DNA from: Thermanaerovibrio velox DSM 12556
Lineage (GTDB): Bacteria > Synergistota > Synergistia > Synergistales > Synergistaceae
Length of the DNA: 64,000 bases
Direction of reading: 5' to 3'
NCBI RefSeq assembly: GCF_000237825.1
Contig: NZ_CM001377.1
Location: 434,001-498,000 of the forward strand
How positions within the stretch are numbered: the first letter of the stretch is position 1; every line of letters begins with the position of its first letter. Positions 1 through 8,739 of the stretch are shown in pieces. The position numbers and the translations under genes are program-made. Below the pieces are notes generated by a model that saw nothing but the letters and a program-made list of their open reading frames with translations, ran no database searches and was not told the origin of the DNA.

Positions 1-957
1 GTGCAGACCCTCTCGCGGCTTAACCGCGCCCACCCTCAAAAGCACGACACCTTCGTCCTCGATTTCGTCAACGATCCTGATACGATCCGAAAGGCCTTCG
101 AGCCCTACTACCGGACGACCATCCTCGCTGATGAGACAGATCCAAACAAGCTGCACAACCTAAAGGCCGACCTTGACGGCTACCAGGTGTACGCGCCGGA
201 GCAAGTTGACGAGCTGGCGCAGCTCTACCTGAGCGGGGTTGACCGCGACCAGCTCGATCCGATCCTCGATGCCTGCGTCGTCACCTACCTGGAGCAGCTC
301 GATGAGGACGGCCAGGTGGACTTCAAGGGCAAGGCCAAGGCGTTTCTGCGGACCTATAACTTTCTTTCTTCAATACTCCCCTATACCAACGCTGCGTGGG
401 AGAAACTGTCAATCTTTCTCAACTTCCTGGTGCCCAAGTTGCCGGCGCCGAAAGAGGAGGATCTCTCAAATGGCATCCTCGAGGCGATCGATATGGACAG
501 TTACCGGCTTGAGAAGCAAGCGACCATGAGGATCTTGCTTCCCGATGCGGATGCCGAAATTGAACCCATACCGGCTACAGGCGGCGGTCATAAATTAGCA
601 CCAGAGCTTGATCGTCTTTCGAACATCATCAAGTCCTTCAACGATCATTTCGGCAATATTCCCTGGAGCGACGCTGACCGGGTGCGCAAGCTGATCACCG
701 AGGAGATCCCAGCACGTGTAGCCGCCGACACTGCCTACCAAAACGCACGCAAGCATTCTGATAAACAGAACGCCCGTATCGAGCACGACAAAGCCCTAGT
801 TAGGGTGATGACCGCATTACTTAAGGACGATACCGAACTTTTTAAGCAGTTTAGCGACAATGGGTCTTTCAAGCGCTGGCTCTCCGACACGGTGTTCGAT
901 CTGACTTACAGGAACATCCTGCCGCCAGCGGAAGGTAGGGCTCTCATCGACGGCTGA
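1..957 (+). CDS. hsdR: Type I restriction enzyme R subunit, C-terminal part (5' truncated by window edge)
   Basis: The reading frame is open at base 1 and encodes 318 residues. It begins inside the helicase region with QTLSRLNRAHPQKHD, which is typical of the part of HsdR just after the second RecA-like domain, followed by the alpha-helical C-terminal domain that docks to the methylase. HsdR is the ATP-dependent translocase and nuclease subunit of type I restriction systems. The GTG at base 1 is probably an internal Val codon, since the DEAD-box and nuclease domains must lie upstream. Base composition is clearly less GC-rich than the genes after 1.5 kb, as expected for a horizontally acquired defence gene. 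The family assignment is from memory of the conserved motif; hsdS and hsdM are not in the window. Confidence 0.8.
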   Translation: MQTLSRLNRAHPQKHDTFVLDFVNDPDTIRKAFEPYYRTTILADETDPNKLHNLKADLDGYQVYAPEQVDELAQLYLSGVDRDQLDPILDACVVTYLEQLDEDGQVDFKGKAKAFLRTYNFLSSILPYTNAAWEKLSIFLNFLVPKLPAPKEEDLSNGILEAIDMDSYRLEKQATMRILLPDADAEIEPIPATGGGHKLAPELDRLSNIIKSFNDHFGNIPWSDADRVRKLITEEIPARVAADTAYQNARKHSDKQNARIEHDKALVRVMTALLKDDTELFKQFSDNGSFKRWLSDTVFDLTYRNILPPAEGRALIDG

Positions 958-1511
958 TAACACACGATATTTTTAACCCATTTGGTTTCCCGAGATATGT
1001 AGCAGCCCCTATGGCGGTGGCAGGGTTTGGTTTTCAAGGATCTGAACTCCTATCCACACGCTGAGGGGCTGCTGCACATGGGCAATGATGGTGAAAAATC
1101 TGGCACCGCAAAAATGGAAAATTGAGCGGATTAGGATCGACTATAAGCAAGAAAACATCTGGACTAGATCGACCGCGCAGCCGCGGGGGCGGTTAACTCA
1201 ATGTGACAGGTCCTCCTGCCCCTATGCGGCGTCTTCCAGGCAGCAGGCGTTGGCGCCCCATGCTCAATGAATTAGATTGCTTCGTTGCCCCGAAGGCCTA
1301 CGCTGAAGGAGCAGCCCAAGAGGCCTACGGCATGGCGCCTTGACGCATTAAACGTTGGGGTTTTAGGTTTTTGCCGGCCCATATCGTAGATAGAAAAATA
1401 CAAAAAATCTTTTTATTAAGTTTTTATCCCCCTTTTGTGGAATTTATCCTTTTTTGCGTGTATTCTACCGGGGTTGATATTTTTCTATCTTCTGCGGAGG
1501 GGGTATTTTCT
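958..1511. other. Gene-poor, lower-GC stretch between hsdR and gltS
   Basis: I see no convincing gene here. Short frames exist (for example 1085-1270), but they have no family resemblance and no good ribosome site. The segment holds an inverted repeat near 1001-1073, and the last 140 bases (1371-1511) are AT-rich and probably contain the gltS promoter, although no well-spaced -35/-10 pair stands out. The mixed composition suggests remains of a mobile element or an island edge. Confidence 0.5.
1001..1073. repeat. 10-bp inverted repeat, arms 53 bases apart
   Basis: AGCAGCCCCT at 1001-1010 is matched by its exact reverse complement at 1064-1073. The arms are too far apart for an ordinary terminator. 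This may be a vestige of an insertion element or a chance match. Confidence 0.35.
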
Positions 1512-2726
1512 TTGCAATTGTCCTTTAATCCTGTCGAGACCCTGGCCTTCGCCTGCGCCCTGCTGTGGGTGGGGTTCCGCCTGGTGGAGAGGGTGGGGGT
1601 GCTGTACCGCTACAACATCCCAGCCCCGGTGGTTGGCGGCGGGCTCTTCTCCTTGGCTAACCTGCTTCTTAGGAGCGCGGGGGTGGAGATAACCTTCGAC
1701 ACCGTCCTCAAGGACTACATGATGATAGCCTTCTTCTCCACCATAGGCTTTGGCGCCAGCGTGAGGCTCCTCAAGAAGGGCGGCCCCGCGGTGGCGGTCT
1801 TCCTGGTGGTGGCGTCGGTCTTGGTGGTGCTTCAGGACCTGGTCTCCTGGGGCCTTTCCATAGCCACGGGCTTTAACCCGATCCTTGGGCTTCTGGCGGG
1901 TTCCGTCACCATGTCGGGCGGCCACGGCACCGGGGCCACCTTCGCCGCCTACTTCACCGAGGCGTACCACGTGGAGGGGGCCATGGAGCTGGCCATGGCG
2001 GCCGCCACCTTCGGCCTTGTGTCGGGCTCCCTCATAGGCGGCCCCGTGGCAAGGCGCCTCATAGAGCGCTTCTCCCTGAAGCCCCGTCCGGAGGACCAGC
2101 TGGAGCCCATCGAGCCCGTCACCGAGGAGCTCCACGACCGCATGGACCAGCCCACCACCACCGAGACCATGGTGGTGAGCATCTTCCAGATAGCCCTGGC
2201 AATGAGCGTGGGGGCCCTGCTATTGGCGTTCTTCAAGGACCACGGCATCAAGATGCCCACATACCTCTGCGCCCTGTTCGTGGGCATAATCATAAGGAAC
2301 CTAGCGGACTTCACCGGCCTTTACAAGGTCAACATGCCCATGATAGAGCAGCTCGGAGGGGTGGCCCTCTACATATTCCTGGCCATGGCCCTCATGTCCT
2401 TGCAGCTCTGGCAGCTGGTGGGCGTGGCGGGTCCCCTTTTGGTGATCCTGCTGGGGCAGGTGCTCCTCATGATCCTCTTCGCTTACTTCGTGACCTTCAA
2501 CTTCAACGGCAGGGACTACAACGCCGCGGTGCTGGCGGCGGGACACTGCGGCTTCGGCCTTGGGGCCACCCCTAACGCCATAGCCAACATGCAGGCGGTG
2601 ACCCTGAAGTACGGACACGCCCCCAGGGCCTTCTTCACCGTCTCCATCGTGGGGGCCTTCTTCATCGACATAGTTAACTCCTTCGTGATCCAGGCCTTCG
2701 CCTCCATGATGGCCAAGGGCCTCTGA
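1512..2726 (+). CDS. gltS: Sodium/glutamate symporter GltS
   Basis: Inner-membrane carrier of the GltS family that imports L-glutamate with Na+. Many hydrophobic helices alternate with the two hallmark repeats: SGGHGTGA in the first half and AGHCGFGLGATP in the second, followed by ANMQA and GAFFIDIVN near the C-terminus. The frame is open further upstream, but I choose the TTG at 1512 because GCGGAGGGGG lies just before it and the resulting 404 residues match the usual length of about 400. The gene ends 80 bases before the convergent citrate lyase operon. Placement next to enzymes that could handle 2-oxoglutarate fits a glutamate-fermenting lifestyle, but that link is inference. Confidence 0.93.
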   Translation: MQLSFNPVETLAFACALLWVGFRLVERVGVLYRYNIPAPVVGGGLFSLANLLLRSAGVEITFDTVLKDYMMIAFFSTIGFGASVRLLKKGGPAVAVFLVVASVLVVLQDLVSWGLSIATGFNPILGLLAGSVTMSGGHGTGATFAAYFTEAYHVEGAMELAMAAATFGLVSGSLIGGPVARRLIERFSLKPRPEDQLEPIEPVTEELHDRMDQPTTTETMVVSIFQIALAMSVGALLLAFFKDHGIKMPTYLCALFVGIIIRNLADFTGLYKVNMPMIEQLGGVALYIFLAMALMSLQLWQLVGVAGPLLVILLGQVLLMILFAYFVTFNFNGRDYNAAVLAAGHCGFGLGATPNAIANMQAVTLKYGHAPRAFFTVSIVGAFFIDIVNSFVIQAFASMMAKGL

Positions 2727-2762
2727 TCCATAATCGTACGGCGCAACACAGGGCAAGCAAAA

Positions 2763-2793
2763 ATCCAGGGGGCCCGCGCTGGGCCCCCTGGAT
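2763..2793. terminator. Bidirectional terminator hairpin between gltS and citF
   Basis: A perfect 13-bp stem (ATCCAGGGGGCCC at 2763-2775 with its complement at 2781-2793) and a 5-base loop lie in the 80-base gap between the convergent genes. A short A-run precedes the stem, giving U residues after the hairpin for minus-strand transcripts. Confidence 0.8.
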
Positions 2794-2806
2794 CGTCCTT
2801 CCGCCC

Positions 2807-4351
2807 TTAGGCCTTAACCTTACGTATCACGTCTATCACGGTTCCGTCCCGCCACTCAACCACCGCCACTATCCGGTCCTCCTGCTCCAATGGGTCCATG
2901 GGGCCGCATATGGCCCTCGCCTTGGACAGGAGTTCCTCCATGGATATGAGGGGAAGCTTGGCCTCCCGGGCGGCGGAAATAAGGTCCCCCCTTGCGGGGT
3001 TCACGGTGATGCCGAACTCGGTGACCACCGCGTCCACCACCTCCCCGGGGGTGGTGGCGCAGTGGACCCGGTCCACCACGCAGGGTATCCTTCCCCTGAG
3101 GAGGGGCTGGGCTATTATGGTGAGCTTCGCCCCCGCGGCGGTGTCCTGGTGCCCCCCTATTCCGTGCAGCAGGTACCCGTCCGCCTCGGTGTTGACGTTC
3201 ACGTTGAAGTCAAGGTCCACCTCCGTGGCGCCGAGTATCACCACGTCCAGGGAGTCCACTGCGCTGCCCTTGGTCCAGGGGCTGGCGTACCACTCGGCGG
3301 ATATCTCCATGTGCCTTGGGTCCGACCCTATGGACCGCACCGCCTCCAGGTCGAAGGACTGCACGTCCATGAGGCATTCAACCAGGCCCTCCTTGAGCAG
3401 CTCCACGAAGTAGCCCGTTATGCCCCCAAGGCCGAAGCTTCCCTTCACGTTGCGTCGGATCATGGCGTCCTTCATAAAGGCGGTAACCGCCAGCGGTATG
3501 CCCCCCGCGCCGGTCTGGAAGGATATGCCGTCCTTGAAACAGCTGGATGCCTCGATGAGGGAGGAGGCCATCTGGGCTATCAAAAGCCTCAAGGGGTCCC
3601 GGGTTATCCTGGTGCTGCCGGACACTATGCCCGAGGGGTCCCCTATGCTCTCCACCGCCACCACCTGGTCCACGTACATCTGGGGTATCGAGATGGGGCA
3701 CAGCATCCCTTCAACCAGGTTGTCTGTCACCGCCACCACGTGGTCCGCGTACATGGCGTCGGTGAAGGCGTATCCCAGGGAGCCGCAGGCGCTCCTGCCC
3801 ATGGCCCCTGAAAGGTTGCCGAACCGGTCCGCCGAAGGAGCCCCGATGAACGCCACGTCTATCTTAACCTCCCCGGACGCTACCGCCCTGGGCCTTCCGC
3901 CGTGGCTTCGCAGCACCACCGGTTCCGCCATGCCCCCCTGGGAGACCAGCTTGCCTATGGGACCGTTCACGGATCCCATTATCCGGCGCACCACCCCGGA
4001 CCTTATGTGGTCTATGAGCTCCTTGTGGACCCCGAAGAGGGCGGTGGGGAATATGGTGAGGTCTCCTATCCCCATCTCTGCGCAGGTCTTGATCACCTGG
4101 TTCACCACCAGGTCCCCGTTCCGAAGGTGGTGGTGGAAGGACACGGTCATGCCGCTCTTAAGGCCACTGGCCTCTATGGCATCCCGAAGGCTTCGGCGCA
4201 CCTTGGACCCCATGGCGTCCCGGCCCTTCCTCATGGGCTGGCCGGCGCTTCTCACCTCCGGCTCCCTGGCAAAGGCCCCCTGGAAGGGCTTTACCTCCCC
4301 GTATCCCTCTATGAACCCCGGCAACTCCCGCCCCAAGGCGTTAACAGGCAA
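2807..4351 (-). CDS. citF: Citrate lyase alpha subunit (citrate CoA-transferase)
   Basis: The alpha subunit swaps the acetyl group on the acyl carrier subunit for citrate, forming citryl-ACP. The protein (about 514 residues) follows CitF over its whole length: GMTVSFHHHLRNGD, SHGGRPRAV, FGLGGITGYFVELL, DVQSFDLEAVRSIG, NVNVNTEADG and a C-terminal DRIVAVVEWRDGTVIDVI. I favour the TTG at 4351 over the GTG at 4360 because GGGAGG overlaps the GTG and is correctly spaced for the TTG. It overlaps the end of citE. Citramalate lyase alpha is a homologue and cannot be excluded by eye. No citC, citX or citG genes, which make and attach the prosthetic group, are in this window. Confidence 0.9.
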   Translation of the reverse strand: MPVNALGRELPGFIEGYGEVKPFQGAFAREPEVRSAGQPMRKGRDAMGSKVRRSLRDAIEASGLKSGMTVSFHHHLRNGDLVVNQVIKTCAEMGIGDLTIFPTALFGVHKELIDHIRSGVVRRIMGSVNGPIGKLVSQGGMAEPVVLRSHGGRPRAVASGEVKIDVAFIGAPSADRFGNLSGAMGRSACGSLGYAFTDAMYADHVVAVTDNLVEGMLCPISIPQMYVDQVVAVESIGDPSGIVSGSTRITRDPLRLLIAQMASSLIEASSCFKDGISFQTGAGGIPLAVTAFMKDAMIRRNVKGSFGLGGITGYFVELLKEGLVECLMDVQSFDLEAVRSIGSDPRHMEISAEWYASPWTKGSAVDSLDVVILGATEVDLDFNVNVNTEADGYLLHGIGGHQDTAAGAKLTIIAQPLLRGRIPCVVDRVHCATTPGEVVDAVVTEFGITVNPARGDLISAAREAKLPLISMEELLSKARAICGPMDPLEQEDRIVAVVEWRDGTVIDVIRKVKA

Positions 4352-5222
4352 CGGAACCACCTCCCACGTCTTCCCCGGCCAGCATAAGGGTCCTCATGGC
4401 CCGCTTAACCACCGGGGCGTCCACCATGCGGCCCTCCACCGAGACCGCCCCCTTGCCCTGGGCCTTGGCCTCCATGGCGGCCTCCACTATCCGCCGAGCC
4501 CTCGCCACCTCCTCGGGCTTCGGGGTGAACACCGAGTGCACCACCCCTATCTGGCTGGGGTGTATGACGCTCTTCCCCTCGTAGCCCAGCTGCTTTATGA
4601 ACTCCGTCTCCGCCTTGAGCCCCTCCGGGTCGTTTATGTTCGGGAACACCGTGTCCAGCGGATCAACCCCCGCCGCTCGGGCGGCCATCACCACGTACCT
4701 CCGGGCCCAGTCAAGCTCCGTCCCATCCTTGGACCGGGAGGTCCTCAGGTCCGCCGCCAGATCCTCCCCGCCGGGGATTATGGCCGCCACCCGGGGCGAC
4801 GCGGCGGCTATCTCATAGGCCCTCATTATCCCCCTGGCGGACTCCAGGAGGCAGAACACCTTGGTCCTGCCTTCCTCCAAGCCGGACTCCACCTCTATCC
4901 GGGACAGCATCCGGTCCAGCTCCCTTACCTGCTCCGGGTCCTCTATCTTTGGAAGCCTTACCCCGTCCACCCCGCAGGGCACTATCTCCTCCAAGTCCTT
5001 CTCCATGTGCGGGGTGTCCATGCCGTTTATCCTAACGGTCACCTCGCAGCACCCGAAGTCCCATTTGCAAAGCGCTTCCCGTACCAACACCCGGGCAGCG
5101 GGCTTCTCCCCCTCCGGCACCGAGTCTTCCAAGTCCAGGATTATCCCGTCCGGGCCAAAAAGGTAACCCCTCAAAAGCATGTTGGGGTTGTTGCCCGGCA
5201 GGTACAGCATGGTGCGCCTCAA
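4341..5222 (-). CDS. citE: Citrate lyase beta subunit (citryl-ACP lyase)
   Basis: CitE cleaves citryl-ACP to oxaloacetate and acetyl-ACP; it is a HpcH/HpaI-type TIM barrel. Visible family motifs are MLYLPGNNP, ILDLEDSVPEGEK (metal-binding region), VRLPKIED, GGEDLAADL and GKSVIHPSQI. Length is 293 residues. The start is a TTG at 5222 inside a TTGA overlap with the citD stop and is preceded by GAGGAG; an ATG four codons later is the alternative. The overlap implies translational coupling. A citramalyl-ACP lyase would look similar. Confidence 0.9.
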   Translation of the reverse strand: MRRTMLYLPGNNPNMLLRGYLFGPDGIILDLEDSVPEGEKPAARVLVREALCKWDFGCCEVTVRINGMDTPHMEKDLEEIVPCGVDGVRLPKIEDPEQVRELDRMLSRIEVESGLEEGRTKVFCLLESARGIMRAYEIAAASPRVAAIIPGGEDLAADLRTSRSKDGTELDWARRYVVMAARAAGVDPLDTVFPNINDPEGLKAETEFIKQLGYEGKSVIHPSQIGVVHSVFTPKPEEVARARRIVEAAMEAKAQGKGAVSVEGRMVDAPVVKRAMRTLMLAGEDVGGGSVAC

Positions 5223-5488
5223 GGCTCCTCACCCCCGGTCCTGTGCTTCAGCACCGCCGCCTCAACCCGGGCGGCCAAAACCAGATCTATGGCCCCGTTG
5301 TCCTGCACGTCCACCGAGACGTTAAGGATCCCCAGCCTTTTTAGGGTTTCCATAACGGTCCTCTCCATGGAGGACTTGAACCTTGCTGCCCCTGAGCCGG
5401 ATATGGACACCTTGGGACCCGATGGATCCTCCGTCACCGTGACGAGGCAGTCCATGGACTCCAGGGTCCCCGCCTGAGCTGTGGTCAC
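5219..5488 (-). CDS. citD: Citrate lyase acyl carrier protein (gamma subunit)
   Basis: Small carrier subunit (89 residues) that bears the phosphoribosyl-dephospho-CoA arm. The N-terminal AGTLESMD matches the family's AGTLES signature, and Ser11 is the expected attachment residue. I place the start at GTG 5488, seven bases after GAGGAG; the longer open frame to 5578 is noncoding and contains a hairpin. It leads the citDEF order typical of these operons. Confidence 0.9.
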   Translation of the reverse strand: MTTAQAGTLESMDCLVTVTEDPSGPKVSISGSGAARFKSSMERTVMETLKRLGILNVSVDVQDNGAIDLVLAARVEAAVLKHRTGGEEP

Positions 5489-5547
5489 GTAAATCACTCC
5501 TCTTAAAGGGCGTGGGGCTGAAAAGAGGCCCCCCCTTGGTATTCCAA

Positions 5548-5573
5548 AAGGGGGGCTCTGCCGAGCCCCCCTT
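5548..5573 (-). terminator. Strong GC hairpin between the dehydrogenase gene and citD
   Basis: An 11-bp stem centred on GGGGGGCTC (5550-5558) and GAGCCCCCC (5563-5571) with a TGCC loop, followed on the minus strand by CTTTTGG. The weak U-tract suggests partial termination or RNA stabilisation inside the operon rather than a full stop. Confidence 0.55.
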
Positions 5574-5585
5574 GGCAAAGGTAGT

Positions 5586-6848
5586 CTAGTCCTCGAAGCC
5601 GATGGTCTTGTTCCAGTCGCACATCTCCCTTGCCTTGGCCTTCGCGTCCTCCAGGGTGCTGCCTGTGAAGCCGGGGTTGATCTTCTGGGCTATGGCGGTG
5701 GCCATCTCTATGGTGCTGGCGGCGTTCTTCTCCCAGTCCGGGTCGTTCCGGAAGTCCCTCAACACGTCGTAGGTCAGGGTCTTGGGCTTGTTCTCCGCCA
5801 GAACCTCGTTGATGGCCCACTCGATCTTCTGGGCCTTCTCGTCCATCCCCAGGTACTCCAGCATCATCTTGGCGGTGAGGAGCATGGCGGAGGGATTAAC
5901 CCGGTACTGGTGGGCGTACTTGGGCACCGATCCGCTGCAGGGCTCGAATATGGCGGTGTTCTCCCCGATGTTGCCGCTTGGGGCGAACCCCAGGCCTCCC
6001 ACCAGTTGGCTGGCCTCGTCGGAGAGGATGTCGCCGAACACGTTGCTGGTTACTATCACCTGGTAGTCCTGGGGGTTCTTTATGAGCCACATGGCGGTGG
6101 CGTCCGCGTTCTCCTCGATCCCCTGTATCCCGTACTGCTCGTACTCCTTGGCGATCTCAAGGAATATTCGCTTCATCATCCCGTCGGTCTCCCGGATGAC
6201 GTTTGCCTTGTTGCAGCAGTGAACCTTGGTCCTGCCGGTGGCCTTGGCGTACTCGAAGGCGGCGCGGATTATCCTCTCGCACCCCTCCTTGGAGAAGACC
6301 CGCCAGGACACCGCCACGTCGGAGCACTTCTTGAAGCGCTCCATGCCCTTGTGGAGGTCGTACATCTCCTTGGGAAGCGGGTGGAACTCCACCGCCGCGT
6401 AAAGGTCCTCGGTGTTCTCCCGGAAGAGCACCAGGTCTATCTTGGGATCCCCCTTCAGGGGAGAGCCCAGGGCGGGCAGGGTCTTAGCGGGCCGGAGGTT
6501 TATGTAGAGGTCGAAGAGCTGCCGCATCTGCAGTATGGCGGACTTGAATCCCTTCACCCCCGCCTTGGAGGTTATGGCGGCCATCAACGTGGCATCGCAC
6601 TCCCGGATCTTCTCTATGGTCTCCGGCGGGACCGTGTTGCACCTCGGGTCCCCCTCGCCGAACTTCTTGACCGACTTCTCCCACATGCACCAGCCGAGGT
6701 CGGCTCTTACCCAGTCTATCGGAAGGTCCATGGCGTGAAGTACCAGGAGCGCCCCCTCCATCATGTCGTATCCGGAGTCATCACCGGACATGTAGCATAC
6801 CTTGTAGCGCTCCTTGGGCTCCTTGACCTTAAGGACGTTGCGGCTCAT
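5586..6848 (-). CDS. Isocitrate/homoisocitrate dehydrogenase-like decarboxylating enzyme
   Basis: Member of the beta-hydroxyacid oxidative decarboxylase family (isocitrate, isopropylmalate and homoisocitrate dehydrogenases), 420 residues, cytosolic. RENTEDLY (143-150) is the isocitrate dehydrogenase form of this loop. The metal and substrate segments VIVTSNVFGDILSDEASQ and GLGFAPSGNIGENTAIFEPCSGS are intact. The substrate helix reads GFKSAILQMRQ (100-110): Ser103 aligns with the isocitrate-binding Ser, but the usual Asn two residues later is Ile105, and GF..AI plus RPAK resembles homoisocitrate dehydrogenase. The start is ATG 6848 after AAGGAGG. Its place between aconitase-like genes and citrate lyase favours isocitrate and 2-oxoglutarate, but the true substrate is open. 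Confidence 0.8.
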   Translation of the reverse strand: MSRNVLKVKEPKERYKVCYMSGDDSGYDMMEGALLVLHAMDLPIDWVRADLGWCMWEKSVKKFGEGDPRCNTVPPETIEKIRECDATLMAAITSKAGVKGFKSAILQMRQLFDLYINLRPAKTLPALGSPLKGDPKIDLVLFRENTEDLYAAVEFHPLPKEMYDLHKGMERFKKCSDVAVSWRVFSKEGCERIIRAAFEYAKATGRTKVHCCNKANVIRETDGMMKRIFLEIAKEYEQYGIQGIEENADATAMWLIKNPQDYQVIVTSNVFGDILSDEASQLVGGLGFAPSGNIGENTAIFEPCSGSVPKYAHQYRVNPSAMLLTAKMMLEYLGMDEKAQKIEWAINEVLAENKPKTLTYDVLRDFRNDPDWEKNAASTIEMATAIAQKINPGFTGSTLEDAKAKAREMCDWNKTIGFED

Positions 6849-6974
6849 CTCCTGATCTCCTCCTTTGATGTCCCTTTTTCCCCTTGGGGGTTTTAACCTC
6901 CCGCGCACCCTAAAGCGTAAACGGCGGGGCCTGTCGTCCGGAGCGATCCCCTGGATACCCCTGGCTTTGGCGGA

Positions 6975-7469
6975 TCAGCCTAGCCCAAGGGACTTCTTCA
7001 CGTGGGGTATGAGCCCCCCGTCCTCGATAAGCCCCCGGACGAACTCCGGGTACGGGGGGAAGGAGAAGGCCCCCTTGGGGGTTATCACCTCTCCCCGGTC
7101 AAAGTCGATCTCCACCGTGTCCCCCTTTTCCAGGGAGTCCACCGCCTCGGGGCATACGACTATGGGAAGCCCCTCGTTGAGGGCGTTCCGGTAGTAGATC
7201 CTGGCGAAGCCCTTGGCTATGATGGCCCCTATGCCCCGTTCCACCAGGCAGGTGACCGCCTGTTCCCGGGAGGAGCCGCAGCCGAAGTTCTTGCCCGCCA
7301 CGATGATGTCCCCCTTCGTGGCCTCCCGGTTGAACTCCGGATCCAGGTCCTCGCAGGCCACCTTGGCCATCTCGGACCTCTCCTTGATGGTGTAGGTGTA
7401 CTTACCGGGGAAGATCACGTCGGTGTTGACGTCGTCCCCGTACTTCCAGACCCTTCCCTTTATCCTCAT
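6975..7469 (-). CDS. Aconitase-family hydratase small subunit 1 (LeuD type)
   Basis: Swivel-domain subunit, 164 residues, that pairs with the large subunit encoded directly upstream (TAG stop and ATG start touch). FGCGSSREQA is the conserved substrate-binding loop, and GDDVNTDVIFPGKY begins the fold. The specificity loop that reads YLRT in isopropylmalate isomerases is YTYT here (24-27), so leucine biosynthesis is unlikely. Expected reaction is a reversible dehydration/hydration of a citrate-like or malate-like acid. Confidence 0.88.
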   Translation of the reverse strand: MRIKGRVWKYGDDVNTDVIFPGKYTYTIKERSEMAKVACEDLDPEFNREATKGDIIVAGKNFGCGSSREQAVTCLVERGIGAIIAKGFARIYYRNALNEGLPIVVCPEAVDSLEKGDTVEIDFDRGEVITPKGAFSFPPYPEFVRGLIEDGGLIPHVKKSLGLG

Positions 7470-8726
7470 CTAGAGCACCTCCCTGGGATCCGCTATGGCG
7501 CCCTTGAGGGCAGAGGCAGCCACGGTCATGGGGCTTGCGAGATATATGAAGCTGTCCTTGTTCCCCATACGGCCCTTGAAGTTGCGGTTGGCGGTGCTAA
7601 TGCAGGTCTCGCCGGGGGCCAGTATCCCCTGGTGGTTCCCCATGCAGGGACCGCAGCCCGGGTTGGAGATGACGCAGCCCGCATCGAGCAGGGTATCCAC
7701 GATACCCTCCGCCAGGGCCTGCCGATAGACCTTCCAGGAGGCGGGGATCACTATGGTCCTCACCGCCACCTGGCGTCCCTTGAGTATCGAGGCCGCCTCC
7801 CGCAGGTCCTCTATGCGGCCGTTGGTGCAGCTCCCGAGGAACGCTTGGTGTATTGGGGTACCCTTGACCTGGTCCACCGGGGAGTAGTTGTCCACCGTGT
7901 GGGGTTTTGCCACCCCGGGCACGAGGCTGGACAGGTCGTAGGACAGCTCCTTGGCGTAGACGGCGTCCCGATCCGCCCAGAGGGGCTCCCAGAGGTCCGA
8001 TTTGGCCGTTCCCTTCACGTGATCCAGCACCTTCTGGTCCGGGGGGCAAACCGCGTTCTTGGCCCCCATCTCGATCCCCATGTTGCATAGGGTCATCCTC
8101 TCCGCCAGGGACATGGCCTCGATCCCGGGCCCGTGGAACTCGACGCTCATGTAGTCCGCCCCGTCCGCCTTGATGTCCCCGATTATCTTGAGTATCAGGT
8201 CCTTGGCGGAAACCCCCTTGGGGAAGGAACCGGTGACGGTTATCTTCATGGACTCCGGTACCCGGAACCAGAGCTTGCCGGTGGCCCATGTGGCGGCCAT
8301 CTCGGACCTGCCTATGCCGGTGGAGAAGGCCCCAAAGGCCCCGTAGGTGCAGGTGTGGCTGTCGCTTCCCACCATGATGAGCCCCGGAAGGGCGAAGCCC
8401 TCCTCACACATCTTCTGGTGGCAGACGCCGCCTTGGCTCGTCACGTCCATGAAGTGCTCTATGCCCTGTTCCCTCACGAACTCCCGGATCTCCTTGTGGT
8501 TCAAGGCGTGGTCGTCCGATGGGGCCGGTATGGCGTGATCCAGTATTATAACTATCCTCTTGGGGTCGTATACCTTTGATACCCCTATCTTCTTGAACGT
8601 CCTGGCTATTGGGGCGGCGTTGTCGTGGCTCATGCAGAAGTGGGGTTCCACGGTGACCACGTCCCCGGCCTTGACCTCATAGCCTGCCCACTTGCCCAGC
8701 ACCTTCTCCGCGAAGGTCTTGCCCAT
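7470..8726 (-). CDS. Aconitase-family hydratase large subunit 1 (LeuC type)
   Basis: The [4Fe-4S] catalytic subunit, 418 residues. Cluster ligands are visible in GSCTNGR and NPGCGPCMG. GSDSHTCTYGAFGAFSTGIG and STANRNFKGRMG are the other family signatures. The start is ATG 8726 after TAGGAGGG. With the adjacent small subunit it forms a complete heteromeric aconitase, isopropylmalate or homoaconitase-type enzyme. Genomic context (citrate lyase, isocitrate dehydrogenase-like) suggests citrate/isocitrate isomerisation. Confidence 0.9.
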   Translation of the reverse strand: MGKTFAEKVLGKWAGYEVKAGDVVTVEPHFCMSHDNAAPIARTFKKIGVSKVYDPKRIVIILDHAIPAPSDDHALNHKEIREFVREQGIEHFMDVTSQGGVCHQKMCEEGFALPGLIMVGSDSHTCTYGAFGAFSTGIGRSEMAATWATGKLWFRVPESMKITVTGSFPKGVSAKDLILKIIGDIKADGADYMSVEFHGPGIEAMSLAERMTLCNMGIEMGAKNAVCPPDQKVLDHVKGTAKSDLWEPLWADRDAVYAKELSYDLSSLVPGVAKPHTVDNYSPVDQVKGTPIHQAFLGSCTNGRIEDLREAASILKGRQVAVRTIVIPASWKVYRQALAEGIVDTLLDAGCVISNPGCGPCMGNHQGILAPGETCISTANRNFKGRMGNKDSFIYLASPMTVAASALKGAIADPREVL

Positions 8727-8739
8727 GAGAATATCCCTC

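Noticed and set aside
1085-1270. 61-residue open frame between hsdR and gltS
   Set aside because: No ribosome site, no family resemblance, lies in decayed-looking DNA.
3420-5477. 685-residue open frame on the plus strand antisense to citF and citE
   Set aside because: Mirror of GC-rich coding DNA; composition is His/Pro/Gly/Leu-rich, with no motif and no ribosome site, while the opposite strand encodes clear citrate lyase subunits.
2807-5488. Definite assignment as citramalate lyase
   Set aside because: The subunits are homologous and this remains possible, but no glutamate mutase or methylaspartate ammonia-lyase lies in the window and the isocitrate dehydrogenase-like gene favours citrate.
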